Shown one piece after another: positions 9,607-18,082 of a DNA stretch of 64,000 nucleotides. The position numbers were made by a program, and so were the translations under genes. The stretch is from the NCBI RefSeq assembly GCF_021646545.1, contig NZ_JAKIRP010000013.1, forward strand, positions 62,001 through 126,000. The letters are read 5' to 3'. The stretch is from Chitinophaga filiformis. GTDB lineage: Bacteria; Bacteroidota; Bacteroidia; Chitinophagales; Chitinophagaceae. A model generated the notes under the pieces. The model was not told the origin of the DNA and did no database searches. It worked only from the letters and a program-made list of their open reading frames with translations. Each line of letters starts with the position of its first letter. The first letter of the stretch is position 1.

Positions 9607-11850
9607 TTAATTAGCACCCTGCTGCGCTTTAATGAAAGCATTTAACTTTTTACCGCTACCGGCCACCCACACAATATCGCCTTCTTCCAGATGCATATTT
9701 GACTCCGGATTTAAAATCCTTCTTCCCTTCCTTTCCACGCCCAGCACGATTCCGCTGGTGCGTTCCCGTATGCCTATCTCGCGTATAGTCTTGTTCGACA
9801 GATGTGAATGTTTGCCAATAAGGAAATGCTTCAAAGCGATCGGATCCGTGTCCAGCGGCTGTGGATCACTATCTCCCGGCACAGGTTCGAGGAAACGGTT
9901 GAACTTTTCCAGTTGTTCATCGGTCCCAATTCCCGTGATAACATCACCAGGAAACAGGCGTTCATTTTTATCGGGTGCATAGATCTTCTGTCCACTTCTG
10001 TTGATTAACGCAATATTAATCCCGAAGTTTTCCCGTAGTGCTAATTCCAACAAAGTTTTGCCTGCAACCGGCGACAGCGGACGTATTTCAGCTACAGCAA
10101 GATGCGCGTCCCATGGGGCGAGCACATACTTGTTGATCCCGCCTACTTTTGCTTCGCGTGCATTGAAATTAGAGAAGAACCGTTCCTCTATCGTGGTATA
10201 GAAAGCCTGCACCCTATGCCGCAGCGCAAAGACCAGTGCTACGATAGCCAATGTGACCATCAACGCAATGGAAGGAGAAAAGAACCTGTCCATGAAAAAG
10301 CCGATCAGGAACACCGCCAGCACTACTCTGGACAAACGCACCAATAACAAGGGGCCACGGTATTTCTTTTGTTCCCATATATTGGAAGATGCCCGGCTGC
10401 TGATTTTTCTGAAAGCCAGTGCCCAAAGGAAAGGCATCAGCAGTACCAGTGTGATCACCGCGCTGGCTACACGCCCCCAGTTATAACCATTGATGCTGAT
10501 CGTAACCAGCGGCAACAGGTAGTAATACGCCAACAGCGTAATAGAGAGTATGACCACTGAATAGATAGTCATATTTACGACATAAGATCTCAGTAATTGC
10601 TTCCAGTCGCTTTCAACAGAAATGGTCTGCGCCGCAGCACTGTACCTGTTTAATGCCGTCTTCCAGCGATGGGGCAATACAGCTGCTATCTTCTCATAAA
10701 AAGGCGCAGACAGGCGGATCATGTAAGGCGTTGTAAAGGTCGTGACTGCAGATACAGCAACAGCCACAGGATACAGGAAATCGCTCGTCACTTTCAATGA
10801 AAGCCCCAGCTGTGCTATAATAAAAGAGAACTCTCCTATCTGTGCAAGGCTCATCCCCGCCTGTACGGAAGTCTTCAGCGGTTGCCCTGAAAGCAGTGCG
10901 CCTGTACAGGTGCTGATTGTTTTACCTGCCAGTGTGACCAATGTAATAATAGCCACCGGACCCGCATATTTTACCAGCATGGCAGGGTCGATCAGCATTC
11001 CTACAGAGACGAAGAATACAGCGCCAAACAGCTCTTTTACCGGCTTTACGAGATGTTCTATCTTCTCTGCCTGCGTGGTCTCTGCCAATATAGATCCCAT
11101 AATGAAAGCGCCCAGCGCTGGTGAGAATCCGGCTTCTGTAGCCAGTACCACCATCAGCAGACAAAGCCCTATAGCGGTTACCAGCAGTGTTTCTTCATTC
11201 ATCAGCTTCTTTGTTTTCCGCAGTAATGTGGGAATAAAGAAGATGCCTGTCACAAACCAGGCGATGAGAAAGAAGACCAGTTTGATGACAGAGGAAAGCA
11301 TCTCTCCGCCGGCGAACTGCTGACTGACAGCCAGTGTGGACAGGAGTACCAGGAGTACGATCGCCACGAGATCTTCCACTACAAGAATACCAAATACGAG
11401 TCCTGCAAACTGTTGCCCTTTAATGCCCAGTTCCTCAAATGCACGGATAATAATAGTTGTGGAAGATATAGACAATATGCCGCCAAGGAATATGCTATCC
11501 ATAGAAGACCATCCCATGAGTTGCCCGATGAGATAACCCAGTAGCAACATGAATACTACCTCTACAATAGCGGTAATAGAGGAGGAACCTCCTACTTTGA
11601 TCAGTTTTTTAAAACTGAATTCGAGTCCCAGGCTGAATAAAAGGAATATGACACCTATTTCAGACCATATCTTGATATTGGCTTCATCAGAAACTGTAGG
11701 GAAGAGCGACACATGTTGTCCCACCAGAAGGCCGGCCACAATATATCCCAGCACAAGTGGCTGCTTCAGTTTCTTGAAGATCAGTGTTGTAATAGCCGCA
11801 GCAATTAGTATCAAAGCCAGGTCGGTAATCAAAGGTGGTAAATGTATCAT
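9607..11850 (-). CDS. CPA2-family cation:proton antiporter with two TrkA-C domains (Kef/GerN type)
   Basis: About 747 aa. Residues 1-380 form a monovalent cation:proton antiporter domain of about 12 TM segments, with family motifs LGYIVAGLLVGQH, GVIFLLFSLGLEFSF, SISSTTIIIRAFEELG, LVVEDLVAIVLL and PALGAFIMGSILAET. Further TM segments follow, then two C-terminal RCK-C (TrkA-C) regulatory domains at roughly 590-665 and 680-745. It probably exchanges K+ or Na+ for H+ across the inner membrane under ligand control. The start at 11850 (MIHLPPLITDLAL) fits the family N-terminus; the upstream extension does not. There is no TrkA-N nucleotide-binding domain, unlike KefB/C. Confidence 0.9.
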   Translation of the reverse strand: MIHLPPLITDLALILIAAAITTLIFKKLKQPLVLGYIVAGLLVGQHVSLFPTVSDEANIKIWSEIGVIFLLFSLGLEFSFKKLIKVGGSSSITAIVEVVFMLLLGYLIGQLMGWSSMDSIFLGGILSISSTTIIIRAFEELGIKGQQFAGLVFGILVVEDLVAIVLLVLLSTLAVSQQFAGGEMLSSVIKLVFFLIAWFVTGIFFIPTLLRKTKKLMNEETLLVTAIGLCLLMVVLATEAGFSPALGAFIMGSILAETTQAEKIEHLVKPVKELFGAVFFVSVGMLIDPAMLVKYAGPVAIITLVTLAGKTISTCTGALLSGQPLKTSVQAGMSLAQIGEFSFIIAQLGLSLKVTSDFLYPVAVAVSAVTTFTTPYMIRLSAPFYEKIAAVLPHRWKTALNRYSAAAQTISVESDWKQLLRSYVVNMTIYSVVILSITLLAYYYLLPLVTISINGYNWGRVASAVITLVLLMPFLWALAFRKISSRASSNIWEQKKYRGPLLLVRLSRVVLAVFLIGFFMDRFFSPSIALMVTLAIVALVFALRHRVQAFYTTIEERFFSNFNAREAKVGGINKYVLAPWDAHLAVAEIRPLSPVAGKTLLELALRENFGINIALINRSGQKIYAPDKNERLFPGDVITGIGTDEQLEKFNRFLEPVPGDSDPQPLDTDPIALKHFLIGKHSHLSNKTIREIGIRERTSGIVLGVERKGRRILNPESNMHLEEGDIVWVAGSGKKLNAFIKAQQGAN

Positions 11851-11950
11851 CCGGTATTTCCAGTTTGAATGAGTTAATAATAGAAATAACATAACAGCGC
11901 CTGCAGATGTTAATCGCAGCGCCCGTTAACAACAGCTATGTCCTGTTAAC

Positions 11951-12325
11951 TCACCAAAAAATATGCTGAGGGTAGATAAGCGACCGGATGATTGCATGCA
12001 GATCAGGCAGTAGACGTACTGCCTGTACTTTACAGGAAAATAAATTGATGCCCGCCAGGAAATGTGCCCTGACAGTATCTGCTCCGTCGCGGGTATCTGT
12101 TTTAGTGGAAGCGATGACCGATCGCTGTGGAGTAGTGATGATGGTTTCCGGGGAGGAAGGCATTCCATGACGCCTCAGCTCCCTTTCGCATGACAATATC
12201 TTCAGGAATGGCCGGGTGGAGGGAGACACCGCGCTGGCTCTATGACATCCAGTTATAGCTGCATTGACACTCAGTCCGCAGCAATACAACATGATCAGCA
12301 GGCACAGATAAGAAAGACTCCGCAT
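11951..12325 (-). CDS. Possible small secreted protein of unknown function
   Basis: 124 aa starting at MRSLSYLCLLIMLYCCG, which looks like a signal peptide. The remainder has no recognisable motif. It follows the MarR gene by 19 bp on the same strand and fills an otherwise empty 450-bp gap. Composition is unremarkable. It could be a chance open frame; the signal-like N-terminus and position are the only support. Confidence 0.4.
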   Translation of the reverse strand: MRSLSYLCLLIMLYCCGLSVNAAITGCHRASAVSPSTRPFLKILSCERELRRHGMPSSPETIITTPQRSVIASTKTDTRDGADTVRAHFLAGINLFSCKVQAVRLLPDLHAIIRSLIYPQHIFW

Positions 12326-12344
12326 ACGGACAAAGATAATTTTT

Positions 12345-12797
12345 TTATCCCCGTATTTTGTCGAGCAGGTCACTCAACGTGGCAGCTTCCTCTTCTGTAA
12401 TCCTGTCTGCCAGGTCTTCATAAAAGGTATCCATCAGTATATCTACGTCTGACAAGAGCTTCAGGCCCTGTGGCGTGATACTGATATCCATTTTCCGCCT
12501 GTTGTGCGGACAGAGCCGGCGTTGCACATATTCCAGCTTTTCCAGTTTGTCCAGCAAACGGGTCACATCACTCGCCTTGTCCAGCATGACGTCTTTAATG
12601 TCGCCGGCAGACACAGGTTCCGGGTGACGTCCTTTTATGATCCGCAGGGCATTGTAGTGCTGCGGCAACAATCCATGTTCTTTCAGGTTTGCTCCAAGGG
12701 CGTCACGTAGCCAGTTACCCGTATACAACAGGTTCACTACGATCTTGTGATAATCGTCCTTGAACTTGCGCTGATTAATAGCTTGTTCGATTCTCAT
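12345..12797 (-). CDS. MarR-family transcriptional regulator
   Basis: 150 aa winged-helix protein. The helix-turn-helix region includes PVSAGDIKDVMLDKASDVTRLLDKLEKLEYVQR, and the wing includes CPHNRRKMDISITPQGLKLL. N- and C-terminal helices provide the dimer interface. It is divergent from the two YeeE/YedE transporter genes and has a palindrome just upstream of its start, so it probably represses both itself and the transporters. The ligand is unknown. Cys residue in the wing (CPHNRRK) could act as a redox or sulfur sensor, but that is speculation. Confidence 0.88.
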   Translation of the reverse strand: MRIEQAINQRKFKDDYHKIVVNLLYTGNWLRDALGANLKEHGLLPQHYNALRIIKGRHPEPVSAGDIKDVMLDKASDVTRLLDKLEKLEYVQRRLCPHNRRKMDISITPQGLKLLSDVDILMDTFYEDLADRITEEEAATLSDLLDKIRG

Positions 12798-12811
12798 ACA
12801 TCAAAGATAAA

Positions 12812-12836
12812 TAAATATGCGTGTTGCAACATATTT
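12812..12836. promoter_or_regulatory. Candidate MarR operator
   Basis: Perfect 10-bp palindrome TGTTGCAACA at 12822-12831, flanked by AAATATG and CATATTT. It lies 25-34 bp upstream of the marR-type start codon. Length and symmetry fit MarR operators. Confidence 0.55.
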
Positions 12837-12869
12837 GAGTTAATGTATTCTTTTAACAGCCTGTGGATA

Positions 12870-12897
12870 TTTGAAATATATGCTATACTTATATTTG
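12870..12897 (+). promoter_or_regulatory. Candidate Bacteroidota-type promoter for the YeeE/YedE operon
   Basis: TTTG at 12870-12873 and TATATTTG at 12890-12897 match the -33 TTTG and -7 TAnnTTTG boxes of the Bacteroidota primary sigma factor. Spacing is 16 nt. The start codon is 56 bp downstream. Confidence 0.5.
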
Positions 12898-12952
12898 TGT
12901 TGTACCTTATCTGTTTTTCCTGTACTTCCCTGTTCAAATAAATCTTAACAAT

Positions 12953-13519
12953 ATGTTTATGAGTATTTTAACCGGTTCCTGGCCCTGGTATATTGCCGGT
13001 CCGCTGATCGGACTGATGGTCCCCCTGTTATTGCTGCTGGGCAACCGTCATTTTGGACTTTCTTCCAATCTCCGGCACATCTGTGCAGCCTGCCTCCCCG
13101 TTAAGGCTCCTTTCTTTTCCTACGATTGGAAAAAGGAGTCATGGAACCTCCTTTTTGCCGCCGGCATTGTCATCGGCGGCCTGATAGCCAGTACTTTACT
13201 GGCCGATAAAGGGCCATCATCTATACATCCACAGCTGGCCGTGGAAATGGCAGGATATGGTGTTACATACGCACAAGCGCCGCTCCCCGCTGAACTGTTT
13301 AACTGGCCCGCCCTGTTTACTTTAAAGGGCTTTCTGCTGATGATAGCGGGCGGATTCCTGGTAGGCTTTGGCACCCGTTATGCCGGCGGCTGCACCTCCG
13401 GACACGCCATTATGGGCCTTTCCAACCTGCAGTGGCCCTCCCTGGTAGCTACATGCTGCTTTATGGCGGGAGGCTTTATAATGGCCAACCTGGTATTACC
13501 TTTCATCCTTCACCTTTAA
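12953..13519 (+). CDS. YeeE/YedE (sulfur-transport) membrane protein, first of a pair
   Basis: 188 aa, about five membrane segments. The hallmark motif is GFGTRYAGGCTSGHAIMGLS near the C-terminus, with the Cys that binds thiosulfate or sulfide-type sulfur in the TsuA/YeeE family. It has a second conserved Cys pair (ICAACLPVK). Half-size YeeE/YedE proteins usually occur as adjacent pairs, as here (gap of 10 bp to the next gene). The pair likely imports a sulfur species. Family well supported; substrate inferred. Confidence 0.87.
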   Translation: MFMSILTGSWPWYIAGPLIGLMVPLLLLLGNRHFGLSSNLRHICAACLPVKAPFFSYDWKKESWNLLFAAGIVIGGLIASTLLADKGPSSIHPQLAVEMAGYGVTYAQAPLPAELFNWPALFTLKGFLLMIAGGFLVGFGTRYAGGCTSGHAIMGLSNLQWPSLVATCCFMAGGFIMANLVLPFILHL

Positions 13520-13529
13520 ACGCCCTCTT

Positions 13530-14027
13530 ATGTCATTACCTTCCAATACAGATTTTGAGTTAGAAAGTCCCGACACACCGTCAGGTACCATTAGTACTAC
13601 AAAAAAAGCACCATGGTGGCGTCAGTTACAATATCTGGCCGCAGGCGCCCTCTTTGGCATCATCCTGATCAAATCTGAGGTGATTTCCTGGTTCAGGATA
13701 CAGGAGATGTTCCGCCTGCAGTCCTTCCATATGTATGGGGTGATCGGATCAGCGGTGATTACAGGGATTATTTCTGTGGCGATCATTAAAAAGACCGGTG
13801 TAAAGACCTTTTATGGAGAGCCTATCACCTTCCGGCCGAAGCCTTTCCACAAAGGGCAGATCTTCGGAGGCTTGTTGTTTGGTTTCGGCTGGGCACTTAC
13901 AGGCGCTTGCCCGGGCCCTTTATTTGCACAGATAGGCGCCGGTTTTACTGTTTCACTGGCTACCCTGGCCAGCGCCATATTGGGAACGTGGGTATACGGA
14001 ATGCTGAGGGATAAACTACCGCATTAG
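13530..14027 (+). CDS. YeeE/YedE (sulfur-transport) membrane protein, second of a pair
   Basis: 165 aa, about four TM segments after a cytoplasmic N-terminus of about 40 residues. Signature FGFGWALTGACPGPLFAQIG contains the conserved Cys of the family. It starts 10 bp after its partner and is surely co-transcribed. The two proteins probably form one transporter, as PmpA/PmpB-type pairs do. No rhodanese or persulfide dioxygenase gene, often found alongside, is present here. Confidence 0.87.
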   Translation: MSLPSNTDFELESPDTPSGTISTTKKAPWWRQLQYLAAGALFGIILIKSEVISWFRIQEMFRLQSFHMYGVIGSAVITGIISVAIIKKTGVKTFYGEPITFRPKPFHKGQIFGGLLFGFGWALTGACPGPLFAQIGAGFTVSLATLASAILGTWVYGMLRDKLPH

Positions 14028-14396
14028 GCACTGCATTTTCTTCTTTTATCACCACTTACCTGCACGCCGTCAAACTACTTGTTTGAATAGTGTAAATACG
14101 ACGCATTGCAATACTGGCAAGCCAAAAGAAGGATCAAACGATTACGGGGATGTTAATTTTTGGTTAACGGAAGGCGATTTCTTGCGTTAACCAGATAAAA
14201 TATACCCTTTACCAAAATGAAGAAGCAGGGTCAATTGTCTCTGCTATCTTTGGTACAGGTTTTTCATAGGATATGGTTAAAAAATTAAGGGCGGTATTCT
14301 TATCGCCCTTGCTCATTATACCCCCTTCATATCTTCTTTCCACTTTATATGTTTATATTTAGCGACTTCTATTCAACGTAAAAGATCATTTGAAGG
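14028..14396. other. 369-bp intergenic region with two stem-loops and a 23-codon open frame
   Basis: Contains perfect arms GGTTAACG (14162-14169) and CGTTAACC (14185-14192). A short frame at 14217-14288 encodes MKKQGQLSLLSLVQVFHRIW plus three residues. A hairpin AAGGGCG/CGCCCTT follows (14287-14310). No gene is established; the short frame lacks a Shine-Dalgarno sequence and may be chance. Confidence 0.4.
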
Positions 14397-15173
14397 ATGA
14401 CATATGCACTCATAACCGGGGCCAGTAAAGGAATTGGTCTCTCCATGGCACACGCACTCGCATCGCGGAAATATAACCTGTTGCTGGTAGCCAGATCTGG
14501 AGAGGAACTGGATGGCATCGCAAAAGAGCTATCCTCCAGATGGCAGGTAAAAGCCGATTATCTGGCTATTGACCTTTCCTTACCTGAAGCAGCAGCCAAC
14601 GTATATGAATGGTGTAAAGCGGGTAACTATCCGGTATCAGTACTGATCAACAATGCCGGTTATGCGGTATGGGGCAACTTCATCTCCCGCAGCCTGGAGG
14701 AACATCAGCAGATGGTCCGTGTAAATGCAGAAACACCGGTAGCCCTGTGTCATTATATGTTGCCCATCCTCCAGCAACAGCAGCAGTCGTATATACTTAA
14801 CGTCTCCAGTACAGCTGCCTATCAGGCAGTATCTACATTGGCATTATATGCGGCCAGCAAATCATTTTTATTGCTGTTTTCCCGCGCATTACGGCAGGAA
14901 CTGAAGTCGTCCAATGTCTCAGTAACCTGTGTTTGTCCGGGGCCTGTAAAGACCAATTTTATCAACAGAGCAAGCATGCAGGCCATACAGAAAACGGCAG
15001 ATAAATATGGCATGATGCCCGATGCAGTAGCAGATATTGCCATCAAAGGTATGTTCAGGAAGAAATCTGAGATCATTCCCGGGGCATTAAATATCATTTC
15101 CGCCTTCCTTACCCGACTGGTTCCCAAGTCATTAGTAGAAAAAATAGCAGCAGACCTGTATAAAACCAAATAG
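14397..15173 (+). CDS. Short-chain dehydrogenase/reductase (DltE/YqjQ-like)
   Basis: 258 aa classical SDR. Cofactor motif TGASKGIG starts at residue 8, NNAG appears near residue 85, and the catalytic Ser plus YAASK are near residue 150. Arg in VARSG after beta-2 suggests NADP(H) preference. The C-terminal membrane-associated helix (LNIISAFLTRLVP) resembles the DltE/ketoreductase subgroup acting on lipid-like substrates. It stands alone with long gaps on both sides. Substrate unknown. Confidence 0.85.
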   Translation: MTYALITGASKGIGLSMAHALASRKYNLLLVARSGEELDGIAKELSSRWQVKADYLAIDLSLPEAAANVYEWCKAGNYPVSVLINNAGYAVWGNFISRSLEEHQQMVRVNAETPVALCHYMLPILQQQQQSYILNVSSTAAYQAVSTLALYAASKSFLLLFSRALRQELKSSNVSVTCVCPGPVKTNFINRASMQAIQKTADKYGMMPDAVADIAIKGMFRKKSEIIPGALNIISAFLTRLVPKSLVEKIAADLYKTK

Positions 15174-15419
15174 AATAAGCTTTATTTTGTTGTTGTTAAT
15201 AATTTAGTTATCTTCAATCTACAAAATTAGTAGACTAATAATGATCACTAAATTATTTACGCTTCTGTACTCTCCCTCCTTTTTTCCTATCAGCAAGGAA
15301 TGTCCTTATTGTTGTTGCTGATCTATTTCTTCTCTCTGGATATTCATGCAGAGAGTATACGTCACTATCGCTTACTTAAAGCAATTAACAGCCTACAATT
15401 ATTTTAAACTTACTACATT

Positions 15420-16229
15420 ATGTCAGCAGCTTATCATACGTTTACACTCGGCAATACGCTTACAGATGAACAAAAAGCATTTTTCGAAGCACATGGCTAT
15501 ATACACTTTTCCGGATTTCTTTCACCGGAAGAAGTGCAGGAAATTGTAACCGCTTCAGAAGAAGTGCAGGAAAAATGGATTGCCAGCAAAGTGGAAAAAG
15601 TGAATGGGGTTCCCGTTAAATATGGGAAAGACCTTGACGGCCGCCCCATTGTACAGCGTTTCGCATTTTTAAACCAACATACAAAGGTGCTTTCCGAGCT
15701 TCTGAAAGACAACAGACTGCAGGCTTTACTGCAGCTTATCGGGCCCGGCGCCCGCATCGGGGCAAATGAGAAAGATGGTATGGTGTTGAACCATTACGTG
15801 AATGGTCCCGAAAGTACTTTCACTCAAATGGGATGGCACACAGATGGCCTACGCGATATTTTCCTGGGCGGTAAACTGAATCCGATGTTAAATGTGGGCA
15901 TCCACCTCAGCACATTACGTCCTGAAAACGGAGGCCTTCGTATCATACCGGGCACGCATAAACAAGGTATTCTAAGTATGCTGTTCCGCAAGAAATATTT
16001 TATCGGTCATAAACCCGATAAAAATGAGCTGGCCATCATGCCAAAGGCGGGCGACCTGACAGTACATGACGGACGTTTATGGCACCGTGTTGCAAAGTCC
16101 AGTGTTGTTGGTGAGGAAAGCCGCAGAAGAGTTATTTATGTCCCGATCATTGCCGGCAAGTATGAGCCTAAACATGAGAATAGTCCTACTTTACTCTATC
16201 AGCGCCTTGCAGGTGTTATTCTGAAATAA
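15420..16229 (+). CDS. Phytanoyl-CoA dioxygenase (PhyH) family Fe(II)/2-oxoglutarate oxygenase
   Basis: 269 aa. The iron triad is readable: His and Asp in MGWHTDGL, and distal His in LTVHDGRLWHRVAKS, with a 2-oxoglutarate-binding Arg in ESRRRVIYVP. The N-terminus contains the typical PhyH opening LTDEQKAFFEAHGYIHFSGF. It is expected to hydroxylate a small molecule or CoA-linked substrate. Monocistronic: a terminator follows and the next gene is convergent. Preceded by about 245 bp of AT-rich sequence with no gene. Confidence 0.87.
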   Translation: MSAAYHTFTLGNTLTDEQKAFFEAHGYIHFSGFLSPEEVQEIVTASEEVQEKWIASKVEKVNGVPVKYGKDLDGRPIVQRFAFLNQHTKVLSELLKDNRLQALLQLIGPGARIGANEKDGMVLNHYVNGPESTFTQMGWHTDGLRDIFLGGKLNPMLNVGIHLSTLRPENGGLRIIPGTHKQGILSMLFRKKYFIGHKPDKNELAIMPKAGDLTVHDGRLWHRVAKSSVVGEESRRRVIYVPIIAGKYEPKHENSPTLLYQRLAGVILK

Positions 16230-16249
16230 TTCCTGAATATATCATTACA

Positions 16250-16282
16250 AAATGGCGGATCTGCTGGTCCGTCATTTTTTTT
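16250..16282 (+). terminator. Intrinsic terminator after the PhyH-family gene
   Basis: Arms AATG-CGGA and TCCG-CATT with one mismatch, an 8-nt loop, and a run of eight T residues. It lies 20 bp after the dioxygenase stop and just before the convergent HxlR stop. Confidence 0.75.
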
Positions 16283-16286
16283 GTCA

Positions 16287-16679
16287 TTAATAAGCTGTCT
16301 TACTTTGCTGCTTTTCCTCAAATCGCTTCCTGTTCTCCAATATTTTATCCATATGGGTGTGCCCCCAGGCAGCAAGTTGCTGGATATGTGGTACAAGGCT
16401 CTTTCCCAGCTCAGAAAGCTCGTATTCCACTCTTGGCGGTATCTCCGGATAGAACTGCCGTATAATCAGTCCGTCCGACTCGAGCGAACGCAATGTAACC
16501 GTCAGCATCTTCTGGGAAATATCCCCTATCGTCTGCGCGATCTCGCTGAAACGAAGCTTTCCCTCGTGCGACAACAATTCTATGATCAGAATAGACCACT
16601 TGTCTCCGAACCGGTCCAATACCTGCCGGATAGGACAAGTGCCGCCAATCCAGATCTTTTCGCCACTTTTTCTACGCAT
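16287..16679 (-). CDS. HxlR-family transcriptional regulator
   Basis: 130 aa winged-helix regulator. Signature TCPIRQVLDRFGDKWSILII at the N-terminus includes the conserved Cys-Pro that makes many HxlR proteins thiol- or quinone-responsive. Recognition region SQKMLTVTLRSLESDGLI, wing PRVEYELSELGKSL. The ATG at 16679 (MRRKSGEK) gives the normal length; the frame stays open 28 codons further upstream but without homology-like sequence. It is divergent from the yceI operon and a palindrome lies between, so it likely controls that operon and itself. Confidence 0.87.
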   Translation of the reverse strand: MRRKSGEKIWIGGTCPIRQVLDRFGDKWSILIIELLSHEGKLRFSEIAQTIGDISQKMLTVTLRSLESDGLIIRQFYPEIPPRVEYELSELGKSLVPHIQQLAAWGHTHMDKILENRKRFEEKQQSKTAY

Positions 16680-16701
16680 AACATATTGATTTCTACGATT
16701 G

Positions 16702-16715
16702 TTACTAAAAAGTAA
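16702..16715. promoter_or_regulatory. Candidate HxlR operator
   Basis: Perfect palindrome TTACT-AAAA-AGTAA, 23 bp upstream of the HxlR start codon. A related half-site AAGTAA occurs again near 16785. The sequence resembles operators reported for HxlR-family proteins (GTTACT/AGTAAC type). Confidence 0.5.
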
Positions 16716-16888
16716 GTAAGTTGCTGCGGTGAAACGTTCTTGTTTTACAATTACACTCCCCATACCTTTGGCTTTCTAAAAGAAAGTAACTCTCTGCTAG
16801 GAGTAAAATTATCACAAATATTTAAGATTATGATAAAACGCAAATAATGTGAAACATTAACCTAGTTTAAGATTTTCTTTAACGATAT

Positions 16889-16928
16889 ATGTTGAAACAT
16901 CTATTATCCAAAAAAAGATATACTTTTG
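16889..16928 (+). promoter_or_regulatory. Candidate Bacteroidota-type promoter of the yceI operon
   Basis: TACTTTTG at 16921-16928 fits the -7 box TAnnTTTG, with GTTG at 16891-16894 near the expected -33 position. The start codon is 20 bp downstream. Confidence 0.5.
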
Positions 16929-16948
16929 AATTCTAAACAAGAGCAAAC

Positions 16949-17518
16949 ATGAAAAAAATCACAATCATCGCCTCTTTATTGGCCCTTTCAGCAACTACTT
17001 TTGCACAAACAACATGGTCTGTAGACAAATCTCACTCTAGAGTGGGTTACAGCGTTACCCACATGAGCATCTCCGAGCAGGAAGGTAACTTCAAAGATTA
17101 CGATGTAAAGATCACCACCACTAAAGACGATTTCTCTGACGCATCTTTTGATGTAACTATCCAGGTAGCGAGCATCAACACTGAAAACGAAATGCGCGAC
17201 AAACACCTGAAGAGCGCTGACTTCTTCGATGCTGAGAAATTCTCTACCATCACTTTCAAGAGCACTTCTTTCAAGAAAGTAAGCGGTAAACAATACAAAC
17301 TGACTGGTGATCTGACCCTGCACGGCGTAACTAAACCAGTTACTTTAAACGCGGTTTACAACGGTACTGTTGAGAATCCAATGAGCAAAAAACCAGTTGC
17401 TGGTTTCACTATCACCGGTGCTATCAAACGCGCTGACTTCGGTTTCGCTACCGCTATGCCAGCTGCTGTACTGGGTGAAACTATCAACCTGAGAGCAAGT
17501 GGTGAATTCACTAAATAA
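16949..17518 (+). CDS. YceI-family periplasmic lipid-binding protein, copy 1
   Basis: 189 aa with a clear Sec signal peptide (cleavage after TTFAQ). The YceI lipocalin-like barrel is recognisable by WSVDKSHSRVGYSVTHM, NTENEMRDKHLKSADFFDAEKF and LTGDLTLHGVTKPV. These proteins bind isoprenoid or other amphiphilic molecules in a hydrophobic pocket. Codon choice differs from neighbours (CTG, GGT, GCT, AAC, ATC dominate), which suggests high expression. First gene of a three-gene operon divergent from the HxlR regulator; the second yceI gene starts 11 bp downstream. Confidence 0.92.
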   Translation: MKKITIIASLLALSATTFAQTTWSVDKSHSRVGYSVTHMSISEQEGNFKDYDVKITTTKDDFSDASFDVTIQVASINTENEMRDKHLKSADFFDAEKFSTITFKSTSFKKVSGKQYKLTGDLTLHGVTKPVTLNAVYNGTVENPMSKKPVAGFTITGAIKRADFGFATAMPAAVLGETINLRASGEFTK

Positions 17519-17529
17519 TAAAGAAGGCA

Positions 17530-18066
17530 ATGAAAAGATTAATCATATTTTCATCAACACTGCTGCTCTCAGCAGCAGTGTTTGCCTACGCCATTGTAGC
17601 GCAGGCATGGAACATCGGTCCTAAATACAATGTAAGCTTCTCCAGCAATGCAGTAAGCGGTATCTTCAAAACCTTTAAAGGTACCATTGCATTCGACGAG
17701 CAGAATCTGGCGGCTTCCAATTTCAACGTTACCATAGATGTAGCATCTATCAATACCGGTAACGCCCTGCAGAACAAACACGCTAAAAGCGACGAATGGT
17801 TTGATGCTGCCAAATACCCTGAGATCAAATACACTTCCAAAAAGATCGTGAAAGCAGGCGCTGGCTACCAGGTAACCGGTGATCTTGAAATCCACGGCGT
17901 TAAAAAGGAATTCACTATTCCTTTCACCTTTAAGAAAGCTGGCAACAACGCTACTTTTACCGGCACATTCAAAGTGAACCGTAACGATTTCCGTATTGGA
18001 AAACCAGGCGGCGACGTGGCTGATGTGATCGATGTTACAGTAGCTGTTCCTGTTGTTAAAGCCTAA
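17530..18066 (+). CDS. YceI-family periplasmic protein, copy 2
   Basis: 178 aa, signal peptide MKRLIIFSSTLLLSAAVFAYA. Family segments include WNIGPKYNVSFSSNAVSGIFK, NTGNALQNKHAKSDEWFDAAKYPE and VTGDLEIHGVKKEFTIPF. It is clearly paralogous to the gene before it but diverged, and codon bias is again strong. The tandem pair probably arose by an old duplication. Co-transcribed with its neighbours. Confidence 0.92.
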   Translation: MKRLIIFSSTLLLSAAVFAYAIVAQAWNIGPKYNVSFSSNAVSGIFKTFKGTIAFDEQNLAASNFNVTIDVASINTGNALQNKHAKSDEWFDAAKYPEIKYTSKKIVKAGAGYQVTGDLEIHGVKKEFTIPFTFKKAGNNATFTGTFKVNRNDFRIGKPGGDVADVIDVTVAVPVVKA

Positions 18067-18082
18067 TTTTCAAATTGCATTT

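Noticed and set aside
10742..11323. 193-aa open frame antisense to the CPA2 antiporter gene
   Set aside because: Shadow of a strongly conserved membrane protein on the other strand; low-complexity Thr/Ser composition and no motif.
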